Source: Hymenobacter rigui
Lineage (GTDB): Bacteria > Bacteroidota > Bacteroidia > Cytophagales > Hymenobacteraceae
Direction of reading: 5' to 3'
Assembly: GCF_003944715.1 (NCBI RefSeq)
Contig: NZ_RWIT01000001.1
Location: 124,001-188,000 of the forward strand
Length of the DNA: 64,000 nt
In this document: positions 34,012 to 41,745 of the stretch, one piece after another
Numbering within the stretch: position 1 is the stretch's first letter
Layout: each line of letters starts with the position of its first letter
The notes under the pieces: model-generated
Databases searched by the model: none
What the model was told of the DNA's origin: nothing
What the model saw: only the letters and a program-made list of their open reading frames with translations
Program-made: the position numbers and the translations under genes

Positions 34012-34617
34012 ATGGATTTTCAGGAATTACAACGCAGCTGGCAGCAGCAGACCGCACCGGCTGCCTCTACGCCAGAAGTGGGCACCAGCGCCTCCGGCCT
34101 CTTGGCCGAAACTCAGCGCCTGCACCGGCTGGGCCAGCGTCGCAACTGGCTGGCTTCGGTATTAATTGGGTCGGCCTTGCTGATAGAACTGGCAGTGCCA
34201 GTGCTGACCGGCCACCTCCGCACGCCGGTACAGTACGCCGGAGTAGTGCTTCTGACCCTCACGTTGGTTGGCTATGTGGCCCTGATGTGGTGGGGCACCA
34301 CGCTGCGCCGCGCCGCCCGTCCCGACCTCGACAGTCGGGCTTACTTGCAGGCCGCTCTGCGAACCTTCCGCTTCCGGCGCACTACGCTGCTGTGGCTGGC
34401 TATACCCTACGCGCTGGGTTTTGGCGCGGGGATATGGCTGCTGAATAAAGACCGCCTTATGTATGCACCGGTGTGGCAGCCGGTACTGGGAATGGTGCTA
34501 TTGGTGGGCGCAGCACTGTGGGGCCGCCAGGTTGCCCTGCGGCGGCATGAGCAGCAGTTCGGTGAAACCGAGCGGCAGCTGCTACACTGGCAGCAGGCAT
34601 TGGAGCTGAAAGGCTAA
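34012..34617 (+). CDS. Membrane protein cotranscribed with the ECF sigma factor
   Basis: 201 residues from the ATG at 34012. A cytoplasmic N-terminal region of about 50 residues (MDFQELQRSWQQQTAPAAST) is followed by four transmembrane helices (LASVLIGSALLIELAVPVL, VVLLTLTLVGYVALMWWG, LLWLAIPYALGFGAGIWLL, VLGMVLLVGAALWG) and a C-terminal helix. No zinc-binding anti-sigma motif (HxxxCxxC) is visible, but the position suggests control of the sigma factor. Family not recognised. Confidence 0.7.
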   Translation: MDFQELQRSWQQQTAPAASTPEVGTSASGLLAETQRLHRLGQRRNWLASVLIGSALLIELAVPVLTGHLRTPVQYAGVVLLTLTLVGYVALMWWGTTLRRAARPDLDSRAYLQAALRTFRFRRTTLLWLAIPYALGFGAGIWLLNKDRLMYAPVWQPVLGMVLLVGAALWGRQVALRRHEQQFGETERQLLHWQQALELKG

Positions 34618-34653
34618 TTTGCACGGGTACGTCTTCCGTCAGTTACTCCCACT

Positions 34654-35238
34654 ATGCTTTCTGAGCCCACCAAAGCCAACCTCCGCCGTGCCACCCTGGC
34701 CCGCCGCCGCGCCCTGCCCGATGCCGAAGTGGCCCGGCGCAGCGCCGTTCTGTGGGAGCAGTTGCGGGCGGGTTTTCCGGTGGCGCAGTGGCGGTGGCTG
34801 CACCTGTTTCTGCCCATTCCGCAACAGCACGAGCCCGATACCTGGCCGCTGGTCCGGGAGCTGTGGGCGCAGCAGCCGCACCTGCAACTGGCCGTGCCCG
34901 TTGTGCAGCCTGACGGCCACACGCTGCGCCACTATCATCTCACGCCCACAACCCAACTCGTGAATAACAAGTGGGGCATCCCGGAACCGGTAGGCGCGGT
35001 TGAGGTACGCCCCACCCAACTAGATGCCGTGCTGATTCCGCTGCTGGCCGTTGATGAAGCCGGCCACCGCGTGGGCTATGGCAAGGGCTTCTACGACCGG
35101 TTTCTGACGGAGTGCCGGCCCGATGTGCTGCGGATTGGCGTGAGCCTGGAGCCACCGGTGCCGCGCATTGCCGATGTGTGGGCCGGCGACGTGCCGTTGC
35201 ATGCCTGCCTCACGCCCGAGCGGGTGTGGTGGTTTTAG
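34654..35238 (+). CDS. 5-formyltetrahydrofolate cyclo-ligase
   Basis: 194 residues with the family's ATP/substrate blocks: an N-terminal KANLRRATLARRRALP (R-x3-R basic helix), LAVPVVQPDGHTL, LIPLLAVDEAGHRVGYGKGF and YDRFL. It converts 5-formyl-THF to 5,10-methenyl-THF with ATP, recycling a side product of serine hydroxymethyltransferase. Its stop codon overlaps the stop of the convergent membrane protein gene by four bases. Confidence 0.93.
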   Translation: MLSEPTKANLRRATLARRRALPDAEVARRSAVLWEQLRAGFPVAQWRWLHLFLPIPQQHEPDTWPLVRELWAQQPHLQLAVPVVQPDGHTLRHYHLTPTTQLVNNKWGIPEPVGAVEVRPTQLDAVLIPLLAVDEAGHRVGYGKGFYDRFLTECRPDVLRIGVSLEPPVPRIADVWAGDVPLHACLTPERVWWF

Positions 35239-35708
35239 GTGGTGACGGGCGTACTTGACCGTCGGCCCCACTGTACCCCGGCCCACCATACTCCCACTAC
35301 GCAAAGCGCCTGCAAAGCCCGCAGCAGCCAATATAGCCGCGTCACCCCAGCGGCGTCGGCATAGGGTTCGGAAGCCGTCAAGGGTGGGTATATGGTAAAG
35401 CCCACGGCTAGCAGCGTAGTGAGAAAATGCGTGCATAGGAACAGTACCAGTGCGCAGCTCCCTGCCACCAGCAGCCACCAGGTACTGCCGGGTACCAGCC
35501 GCCGCTGCAGTCCGCTTACCAGCAGCACCAATGCCAGCGGTGGCAGTATGAGCAGCAGTTGCCCCGTGTAGGCATCGAGCACGAAGTAGGTGTTGTGCAG
35601 TTGAACGTCAATGGTTGGATGCCAAATGGCTGCAGGCCCGAGCAGGAGACTAACTAGCAGCCCCCACAGTAGCAGGGTAGCTCCGAGTAGCGGAAGTAAT
35701 CGACGCAT
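35235..35708 (-). CDS. Small membrane protein with a cytochrome-oxidase-subunit-I-like motif
   Basis: 157 residues from the ATG at 35708 (MRRLLPLLGATLLLWGLLVS). Four hydrophobic helices. The segment IDVQLHNTYFVLDAYTGQ, between helices one and two, resembles the highly conserved DIQLHDTYFVVAHFH loop of heme-copper oxidase subunit I, but the histidine ligands that follow (HFH) are replaced. Function unknown. It could be a distant offshoot or a convergent motif. Confidence 0.6.
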   Translation of the reverse strand: MRRLLPLLGATLLLWGLLVSLLLGPAAIWHPTIDVQLHNTYFVLDAYTGQLLLILPPLALVLLVSGLQRRLVPGSTWWLLVAGSCALVLFLCTHFLTTLLAVGFTIYPPLTASEPYADAAGVTRLYWLLRALQALCVVGVWWAGVQWGRRSSTPVTT

Positions 35709-35816
35709 GGATACGTAGCAGATAGTGCCGGGCAAGATACGCGCCGGCCTACAATACGGCGGCATTTTATAGCGTTGCCTGAATACAACAGTATTCACCT
35801 AAGCCCCACTATTATT

Positions 35817-36323
35817 ATGGCCGACCTCCAAACCGCCGCCCCCGCCGCAAAAGGCTCCAAGCCCCGCGCCAAAAAGCACGCCTTCCGCCTCGATATGACG
35901 CCGATGGTGGACCTGGCCTTTCTGCTGCTGACTTTCTTCATGCTTACCACCACTTTCAGTAAACCGACCATCATGGAAGTAGCCATGCCGGCGAAGGGTA
36001 GTGAGACATCGGATGTGCCTGCCTCCGGAGCCCTGACGGTGCTGCTGGATCGAAACCGTACAGTCCATTATTTCTATGGCTTGAATACGGAGCGTGAGCC
36101 GGCTAAGCTGCATACCACTTCCTTCGCTGCCGATGGGCTGCGCAATGTGTTGCTGGCTTTTCGGAATAAGGCCAATGGCATGGTACTCATCAAGGCATCC
36201 GACCACGCCGCTTATCAGAGTATGGTCGATGCGCTGGATGAAATGAACATCACCGATACGAAGAAATATGCCTTGGTTGACCTCAGCTCAGCCGATAAAC
36301 AGTTGCTGGCCCAGGTGCGCTAA
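35817..36323 (+). CDS. ExbD/TolR-family biopolymer transport protein
   Basis: 168 residues from the ATG at 35817. A basic N-terminus (AKGSKPRAKKHAFRLDMTPM) leads into one transmembrane helix with the essential Asp (MVDLAFLLLTFFMLTTTF), then a periplasmic TolR-like domain. ExbD works with ExbB as a proton-driven motor energising TonB or related systems. No exbB or tonB gene is adjacent, so partners must be elsewhere. The gene ends at a strong 26-bp hairpin. Confidence 0.88.
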   Translation: MADLQTAAPAAKGSKPRAKKHAFRLDMTPMVDLAFLLLTFFMLTTTFSKPTIMEVAMPAKGSETSDVPASGALTVLLDRNRTVHYFYGLNTEREPAKLHTTSFAADGLRNVLLAFRNKANGMVLIKASDHAAYQSMVDALDEMNITDTKKYALVDLSSADKQLLAQVR

Positions 36324-36337
36324 GCCAGGGACCTTGA

Positions 36338-36396
36338 GCAATAAAGAGTACGCCGCCTGCTTTCACTGGAAAAGCAGGCGGCGTACTCTTTATTGC
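36338..36396. terminator. Perfect 26-bp bidirectional hairpin after exbD-like gene
   Basis: Arms 36338-36363 (GCAATAAAGAGTACGCCGCC...) and 36371-36396 are perfect reverse complements with a 7-base loop. The right arm overlaps the stop codon of the small minus-strand ORF at 36390. Confidence 0.85.
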
Positions 36397-36539
36397 CCGG
36401 AGGCTGATGTGGTGTCGGGTAGGGTTGGTGTCGCTGCTACGGGGCGGCGGCTGGTGGTCTTTTTACGCAGGTTAGCAGGTTGCGTAGCACGGCGCTGGGC
36501 CGCTAATACGTCGGCCAGTGACGACAAAGTGACTTTCAT
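36390..36539 (-). CDS. Possible small basic protein, 49 residues
   Basis: Starts at the ATG at 36539: MKVTLSSLADVLAAQRRATQ then basic and Ser/Thr/Pro-rich residues, ending SASGQ. Its TAA lies inside the right arm of the terminator hairpin. It is too short to assign. The ordered codon use and position support it weakly; it may be non-coding. Confidence 0.35.
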   Translation of the reverse strand: MKVTLSSLADVLAAQRRATQPANLRKKTTSRRPVAATPTLPDTTSASGQ

Positions 36540-36664
36540 ACAGAAGAAGGGTAAATGGATAAGACAACATGCAATAGGATAGTGTAGCGGAACAGAAACG
36601 GGGTAGTAGCAGCAAGATACAACAACAGCGCGGAAAAACGATATGCCGGCTGGGTTTGCCTTGT

Positions 36665-37225
36665 TTATTGCCGGGCAGTGGTATCAAGGCCGATAATACG
36701 GGCCTGACCCCAGGGGGCCACGCTGATTTGCACCCGCAATGGCCGCCGCTGACTAAGCCTGCGGCTCATGGTCTCGGGTACGTAGTATCGCTCCAGCCCG
36801 TAGCGCAGGCGCACGCCCCGCCGCCACACGGTCTGCACTGAGCCTCGCAATACTGCCTCCTGACCGTTAGTGGCCGGGCGCTCCGGAAAAATCCCAGTGG
36901 CTTCAAACGTACCATCGGGGCGAGGGGCCAGGAGCACGTAGGCAGCCTGCTGCCGCCGGGGTGGAGTATTGCCCCGCCAAAGGCCGCCAGGCAGCTCATT
37001 AATCTGGTAGCGCAGGTTCACGTAGTCGCCGTACAGCAGGTCGCGCGGGTCTACGGGTTGGGTGCTGAGCCAGAGAGTCCGGCCCAGGGCCGCCGTGGCA
37101 TAACCGGCTACGGCCACGCCCACCACAAACAGCACCTGCGCTGCTACCAGCCACTGCAGCCAGCGGCGGCGGGGGGCCGGTATGTCGGGCCGGGGTGGGA
37201 TAGAAGAGGATACATCAGGGGTCAT
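36665..37225 (-). CDS. GDYXXLXY domain protein
   Basis: 186 residues. A transmembrane helix at about 23-48 (WLQWLVAAQVLFVVGVAVAG) is followed by the family signature LLYGDYVNLRYQIN (GDYxxLxY) and the second block LRYGLERYYVPE. The GDYXXLXY family is usually encoded with DUF2157 membrane proteins, and here its ATG overlaps the stop of the DUF2157 gene by four bases (37222-37225), so the two are translationally coupled. Function unknown. Confidence 0.9.
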   Translation of the reverse strand: MTPDVSSSIPPRPDIPAPRRRWLQWLVAAQVLFVVGVAVAGYATAALGRTLWLSTQPVDPRDLLYGDYVNLRYQINELPGGLWRGNTPPRRQQAAYVLLAPRPDGTFEATGIFPERPATNGQEAVLRGSVQTVWRRGVRLRYGLERYYVPETMSRRLSQRRPLRVQISVAPWGQARIIGLDTTARQ

Positions 37226-38442
37226 TGCTGAGGAGTAGAAGGACCGGAAAACGTGCGGGCCGCCCGGCGGCGCAACAGCCAGCTCAAGCCAAACAGCAGC
37301 AACCCACCCAGCAGGAAAAACAACGACTTATCCATAAAACCCCAGGTAAGCTTGAAGTACGCCACCGCCGTTGTCACGATAAACAATACGGTGCCCAGCG
37401 TAACCCGGTCCTGGTTCTGCTCCTGGTGAGCCCGCAGCAACACGGCTCCGGAATAGGCATACAGCACTACCAGCGTAGCCACCGCCAGTGGCAGGCCGCC
37501 CGTAAAGTAAAACCCTGGCAGCAGCAGCAGCCAATCGGTGAGGCTGCCGAGGCGGCCCCGTTGCCGCTTCCCCGCCGCCGACAGCACCGCTACGGCCACC
37601 AGCGCCGCCAGATACGGCACCAGCGGAGCGCGCAGCTGCCCGGCATAAAAGTCGGACTCGCCGAACAAGGCCAACCCCAAGGTGAACAGAAACGCCGCCA
37701 CCAGCGGCGGGCCCTGTAGCGCCCGGCCCGCCGGCCGGTCAGGCTGCCAGTCGCCCAGCGTATACACCAGCATGGCCGGGATAAAGAACCAGGTGATTTT
37801 AACGTGCAGAAAGTTGATGAGCAGTGCCGCCTGCCAAAGCAGGCCGGTGGCCAGTACACCGCCCAGCAGTGCATCGGGCCGGCGCCACCAGTAGTAGCCC
37901 AGGCCCAGCGCCGTACCCACTGCCGTGAGGTAGCTGAACGCACCCAGCTGCCCCGTGTTGTAGCCCTGCACAATGCCGCTGATAACGGCCGTCATCAGAA
38001 ACAGCAGGCGGCTGCGGTACAGCCACGTCAGGCCCATGCCCGCCACAGCCCAGGCCAGTAGTCCGGTCAGGTCGTAGCCGATAAGCTGGTAGAGTTGGCT
38101 GGTAAGTACAATGCTGGCCCCGAACAGGATCAGGCCCAGTGCAATCAGGCCCATGCCCAGGTTGAGGTTGCCGCGCCGCCGGAAATATTCACCTCCGGCG
38201 TAGGCGCTGCACAGGGAGCCCAGCAGCAGCGCCAGCCGAACCAGCTCCGTTAGGCCCTGCCAGTTGGCGGCTACTACGCTCAGCGCACTCAGGCCTACCA
38301 GCAGGCTACCCAGCAGGGGCAGCAGGCCAATAGCCGTAGCGTCGGTGGGGTATAGGGCCAGCAGCTGCTCTCGCTGCTGCTCCGTAATGATGCCCCGCTG
38401 CACCCAGTCCTGTCCGTCGGTTTCCAGTAGTTTGCGACTCAT
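37222..38442 (-). CDS. DUF2157 multi-pass membrane protein
   Basis: 406 residues. A cytoplasmic N-terminal segment (WVQRGIITEQQREQLLALYP) typical of DUF2157 is followed by about 10-11 transmembrane helices, including GLLPLLGSLLVGLSALSVVA. DUF2157 plus GDYXXLXY form a conserved two-gene membrane module of unknown function in several phyla. No catalytic residues are evident. Confidence 0.88.
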   Translation of the reverse strand: MSRKLLETDGQDWVQRGIITEQQREQLLALYPTDATAIGLLPLLGSLLVGLSALSVVAANWQGLTELVRLALLLGSLCSAYAGGEYFRRRGNLNLGMGLIALGLILFGASIVLTSQLYQLIGYDLTGLLAWAVAGMGLTWLYRSRLLFLMTAVISGIVQGYNTGQLGAFSYLTAVGTALGLGYYWWRRPDALLGGVLATGLLWQAALLINFLHVKITWFFIPAMLVYTLGDWQPDRPAGRALQGPPLVAAFLFTLGLALFGESDFYAGQLRAPLVPYLAALVAVAVLSAAGKRQRGRLGSLTDWLLLLPGFYFTGGLPLAVATLVVLYAYSGAVLLRAHQEQNQDRVTLGTVLFIVTTAVAYFKLTWGFMDKSLFFLLGGLLLFGLSWLLRRRAARTFSGPSTPQQ

Positions 38443-38491
38443 AACAGAAGCAACTTACGCAGGAAGGCGCAGAGCAACCAGTCAAGTAGAC

Positions 38492-39043
38492 TCAGTCAAT
38501 AACGATATAGGAGCCGCTACCGGCGAAGCCGAATCCATTTTCAATCCCTGGATTCTGAATATAGGCCCAGCCTTTATTACCAATAGCCCTGTTTATTCTC
38601 TCCTGGTATAAAGGGAAGTCACTCTCAGTGGCATCAATAATATCCTCAATAGTAAGTAGCTGCAGTAATGCACTGAAGTTGACCAGGTCCAGTATCACAC
38701 ACGCCCCAAAATCAGAGCTAAAGGCTGTTATTTTCTTCTCGACTGATAATTGTTCAAGGGTACTATTGGTACCATCAATACGCTGTATCTGCTCAACGGA
38801 GAGGCGGAATGGACCGGCAGATTTGAAGACGTTTTTAAAGCCAAGCAAACAGCCCCCACCGTAGGGAAAGAACTCGTTTTCTAGTAGCTGAAGAAAGGCT
38901 GCTGGATCTTCCGTTGCATTATCAAAGCCCATATTGCCAGACTCTTCGCGGATGTTCTCCAGGTACAGCGGGTCGATGAAAAGCAAATGCCCGGTTAAAA
39001 TCTCCAACTCAATAGGTTCTCCGTTGCAGGAATACTGCTGCAT
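38492..39043 (-). CDS. Hypothetical protein of low GC content
   Basis: 183 residues, acidic, no signal peptide or transmembrane segment: MQQYSCNGEPIELEILTGHL at the start, GCLLGFKNVFKSAGPFRLSV in the middle and GFGFAGSGSYIVID at the end. The DNA is visibly richer in A and T than its neighbours, which suggests recent acquisition. No family recognised; small solitary proteins of this kind are sometimes immunity proteins, but nothing here shows it. Confidence 0.6.
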   Translation of the reverse strand: MQQYSCNGEPIELEILTGHLLFIDPLYLENIREESGNMGFDNATEDPAAFLQLLENEFFPYGGGCLLGFKNVFKSAGPFRLSVEQIQRIDGTNSTLEQLSVEKKITAFSSDFGACVILDLVNFSALLQLLTIEDIIDATESDFPLYQERINRAIGNKGWAYIQNPGIENGFGFAGSGSYIVID

Positions 39044-39066
39044 GGTGCGTGGTTGCGTGTAATTTC

Positions 39067-39756
39067 TTACCCCCGCTTCCAGGCCCGCGTCATTTCGCGT
39101 TTGCCGGGAGGGCCGGGAATCTTCTCCACCAGCCAGCCAGCGGCCAGCAGGCTGCGCTTGAAGGAGCCCTTGGCGCAGTAGCTGACCAGGCAGCCGCCGG
39201 GAGCCGTGGCCGCATACAGCTGCTGAAACACCTCATCCGTCCACATATCGGGCTGCTTTTCGGGGGCGAAGGCATCGAAGTAGATGACGTGGTAGGTATC
39301 GTTGGGCAGGGGAGTGGTTTGCAGCTCACCGGCCAGCTTCAGGAGCACGAACTGCGGCGTGAGGGCCACGGGCCGCCCCCACGTTGAGGCGTGCAGTTGC
39401 TGCTGATAATCAAGTAGCTCGGGGTTGTGGAAATAGTTCTCGATACCCAGCTGTCCCACCACCGACCAGGGCAAAGGGTACTTCTCGATAGTGTCATAAA
39501 ACACCGGCTGACCAGCCGTGGTAGCCCGCTCCAGCGTCAGCAGGGCATTCAGGCCGGTGCCGAAGCCAATTTCCAGTACCCATACCGGCTCGGTGGCTGC
39601 TTCCAGAGCATGTTCCAGGCCGGCTGCTAGATACACGTGCCGGGCCTCCTGCAGCGCGCCGTGGGTGCTATGGTAATGCTCATTGAGGGCAGGCACGAAC
39701 AGCGTGCTGGAACCATCGGCGGTAGCGCGCACTTCCACGTGAGGCATCGGAATCAT
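39067..39756 (-). CDS. mnmD: tRNA 5-methylaminomethyl-2-thiouridine methyltransferase domain protein (MnmD)
   Basis: 229 residues, a stand-alone MnmD (the methyltransferase half of bifunctional MnmC, DUF752). Hallmarks: STLFVPALNEHYHSTHGALQ, the SAM motif WVLEIGFGTGLNALLTL, YFDAFAPEKQPDMWTDEVFQ and APGGCLVSYCAKGSFKRSLL. It makes the last step of mnm5s2U at tRNA wobble position 34. The FAD oxidase half (MnmC1) is absent, as is common outside Proteobacteria. Confidence 0.93.
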   Translation of the reverse strand: MIPMPHVEVRATADGSSTLFVPALNEHYHSTHGALQEARHVYLAAGLEHALEAATEPVWVLEIGFGTGLNALLTLERATTAGQPVFYDTIEKYPLPWSVVGQLGIENYFHNPELLDYQQQLHASTWGRPVALTPQFVLLKLAGELQTTPLPNDTYHVIYFDAFAPEKQPDMWTDEVFQQLYAATAPGGCLVSYCAKGSFKRSLLAAGWLVEKIPGPPGKREMTRAWKRG

Positions 39757-39894
39757 ATGCGGAAATAAAAAGAGCTGGAATCAACAGCCGGCACACAACG
39801 TGTATCGGATGCCGTAGCCCAATATACAGCAATCCGGGCTAAAACCCGAGCGGCTGCGGTGCCCGGCTCGCCCCTGTACGTATCTTGCCGGCCT

Positions 39895-40326
39895 ATGGCT
39901 CGCATCCGGATTTCTTTGCCCGATACTTACCTGCTGACCGTGGAGCTGCCCGTGCGCATCACCGACCTCAACTACGGCAACCACCTCGGCAACCATGCCC
40001 TGTTGGGGCTGTTGCACGAAGCCCGCGTGCAGCTGCTGCATCACCTGGGCTATGCTGAAGTAGACCCCGCTACCGGGCTGGGCCTCATCATGGCTGATGT
40101 GGGCATCGAGTACAAAGGCGAAGGATTTTACGGTGATACGCTCTCCATTCAGATGGCCGCCACCGACCTCAGTAAGTACGGTTTTGATGTGGTGTACTGG
40201 GTGAAAAACCAGGATGGCCGCGAAATTGCCCGCGCCAAAACCGGCATGCTCTGCTTCGACTATAACACCCGCAAGCTGCGCCCCCTGGAGGATCGGTACG
40301 CCGCCCGCCTGCGGAGTGGTGAGTGA
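39895..40326 (+). CDS. Hotdog-fold acyl-CoA thioesterase (4HBT/YbgC-like)
   Basis: 143 residues from the ATG at 39895. RITDLNYGNHLGNHALLGLL followed by HEARVQLLHHLG matches the 4HBT motif; the family catalytic Asp/Asn is within DLNYGNH. IEYKGEGFYGDTLSIQ and MLCFDYNTRKLRPL complete the hotdog strands. It probably hydrolyses acyl-CoA or aryl-CoA thioesters; the substrate is unassigned. TATCTTGC, close to a -7 box, lies just upstream. Confidence 0.85.
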   Translation: MARIRISLPDTYLLTVELPVRITDLNYGNHLGNHALLGLLHEARVQLLHHLGYAEVDPATGLGLIMADVGIEYKGEGFYGDTLSIQMAATDLSKYGFDVVYWVKNQDGREIARAKTGMLCFDYNTRKLRPLEDRYAARLRSGE

Positions 40327-40354
40327 ATAAGTGAGTGAGTGAGCTGGGAAAAGA

Positions 40355-40447
40355 GCTGTCATCCTGAGCGGAGCGAAGAACCTTACCACATTGAAACGAC
40401 GCATGTAACAACGTGATAAGGTCCTTCGCTCTGCTCAGGATGACAGC
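40355..40447. repeat. Inverted repeat, GTCATNCYGAGC family
   Basis: Arms 40355-40389 (GCTGTCATCCTGAGCGGAGC...) and 40413-40447 differ at 3 of 35 positions with a 23-base loop. It lies between the thioesterase and rlmN genes, both on the + strand, like the other two members. Confidence 0.85.
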
Positions 40448-40571
40448 AGCACCGCAACCGCCAACTCGCTACCTCACCGTTTCGGTAATTCATCCAGCGG
40501 CACTTTTTTCATTCTCAGCGGGTTGAGGCACGTTCCCGGCCAGAAGCGTAGGGCTTCGGCGGCGGGTGTTG

Positions 40572-40579
40572 TATCTTTG
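40572..40579 (+). promoter_or_regulatory. -7 box TATCTTTG immediately upstream of rlmN
   Basis: Exact TAnnTTTG match ending only four bases (CCCC) before the first ATG of an ATGATG pair. Transcription would begin at or within the start codon, implying a leaderless mRNA. Confidence 0.6.
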
Positions 40580-40583
40580 CCCC

Positions 40584-41654
40584 ATGATGATTGATTTGCC
40601 CGTAGTTTCCAAGCGCGACATCCGCAAACTCACCCCCGACGAGCTCAAGGCCTTTATGGTGGAGCACGGCGAAAAGCCCTTCCGTGCCAAGCAGGTGCTG
40701 GAGTGGCTGTGGAAGAATACGGCCGGCACTTTTGAGGAGATGAACAACATCAGCCTGGCTACCCGCGAGCTGCTGGCCCGGCATTTCGTCATCAATGGAG
40801 TGCAGGTGCAAAACCACCAGCTCAGCAACGACGGCACTATCAAATCGGCCTTCCGGCTGTATGATGGCAACATTGTGGAAGGGGTGCTCATTCCGCACGA
40901 CACGCGCATGACGGCCTGCATTTCCTCGCAGGTAGGTTGCTCACTTACCTGCAAGTTCTGCGCGACCGGCTACATGGACCGGAAGCGCAACCTCGATGCG
41001 GCCGAAATCTACGACCAGGTGGTGCGCATCCGGGAGCAGTGCGAGGCCCAGTACGGTACGCCGCTTACCAACATCGTGTACATGGGCATGGGCGAGCCGC
41101 TGCTCAACTACGCCAACGTGGTGAAGAGCATTGAGCGCATCACCGCCCCCGATGGCCTGAACATGGCCCCGCGCCGCATCACCGTGAGTACCGCCGGCAT
41201 TGCCAAAATGATCAAGAAGCTAGCCGACGACGGCGTGAAGGCCAACCTGGCTCTTTCGCTGCACGCGCCCAATGATGCCAAGCGCAACGAAATTATGCCC
41301 ATCAACGAGGCCAACTCTCTGGCTTCGCTCAAGGATGCGCTCCAGCACTACCACCAGGTAACGGGCCGTAAGGTAACCTACGAGTACATCGTATTCGAGA
41401 GCTTTAACGATACCCTGCAGGATGCCGAGGAGCTGTTCCAGATTTCGAAGTGGATTCCCTGCAAGGTGAACCTCATCGAGTACAACCCCATCGAAAACGC
41501 CGACTACATCAACACGGCCGACGATAAGCTTACGGCGTTCCACAAGTATCTGGCCGACCGGGGCGTGCAAACCAACATCCGCCGCTCGCGCGGGAAGGAT
41601 ATTGACGCCGCCTGCGGGCAGCTGGCTGTGAAAGAAAAGCCCCAGGAGTCATAG
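40584..41654 (+). CDS. rlmN: 23S rRNA (adenine(2503)-C2)-methyltransferase RlmN
   Basis: 356 residues from the ATG at 40584 (MMIDLPVVSKRDIRKLTPDE). Radical-SAM motif CxxxCxxC in GCSLTCKFCATGYM, the GEPL SAM contact (MGMGEPLLNY), and the C-terminal RRSRGKDIDAACGQL containing the methyl-carrier Cys. It methylates A2503 of 23S rRNA and A37 of some tRNAs. Two ATG codons are in tandem; a -7 box lies four bases before the first, suggesting leaderless translation. Confidence 0.97.
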   Translation: MMIDLPVVSKRDIRKLTPDELKAFMVEHGEKPFRAKQVLEWLWKNTAGTFEEMNNISLATRELLARHFVINGVQVQNHQLSNDGTIKSAFRLYDGNIVEGVLIPHDTRMTACISSQVGCSLTCKFCATGYMDRKRNLDAAEIYDQVVRIREQCEAQYGTPLTNIVYMGMGEPLLNYANVVKSIERITAPDGLNMAPRRITVSTAGIAKMIKKLADDGVKANLALSLHAPNDAKRNEIMPINEANSLASLKDALQHYHQVTGRKVTYEYIVFESFNDTLQDAEELFQISKWIPCKVNLIEYNPIENADYINTADDKLTAFHKYLADRGVQTNIRRSRGKDIDAACGQLAVKEKPQES

Positions 41655-41681
41655 GCATAGCCGGAGTTTCTGCCGGAAACG

Positions 41682-41724
41682 CGCAACGGCCCGCCATTCT
41701 GTACAGGAGTGGCGGGCCGTTGCG
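41682..41724. terminator. Bidirectional hairpin after rlmN
   Basis: CGCAACGGCCCGCCA (41682-41696) pairs perfectly with TGGCGGGCCGTTGCG (41710-41724), between the convergent rlmN and hypothetical genes. Confidence 0.8.
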
Positions 41725-41745
41725 TGTAGTGAGGTGTCGCGAAGT

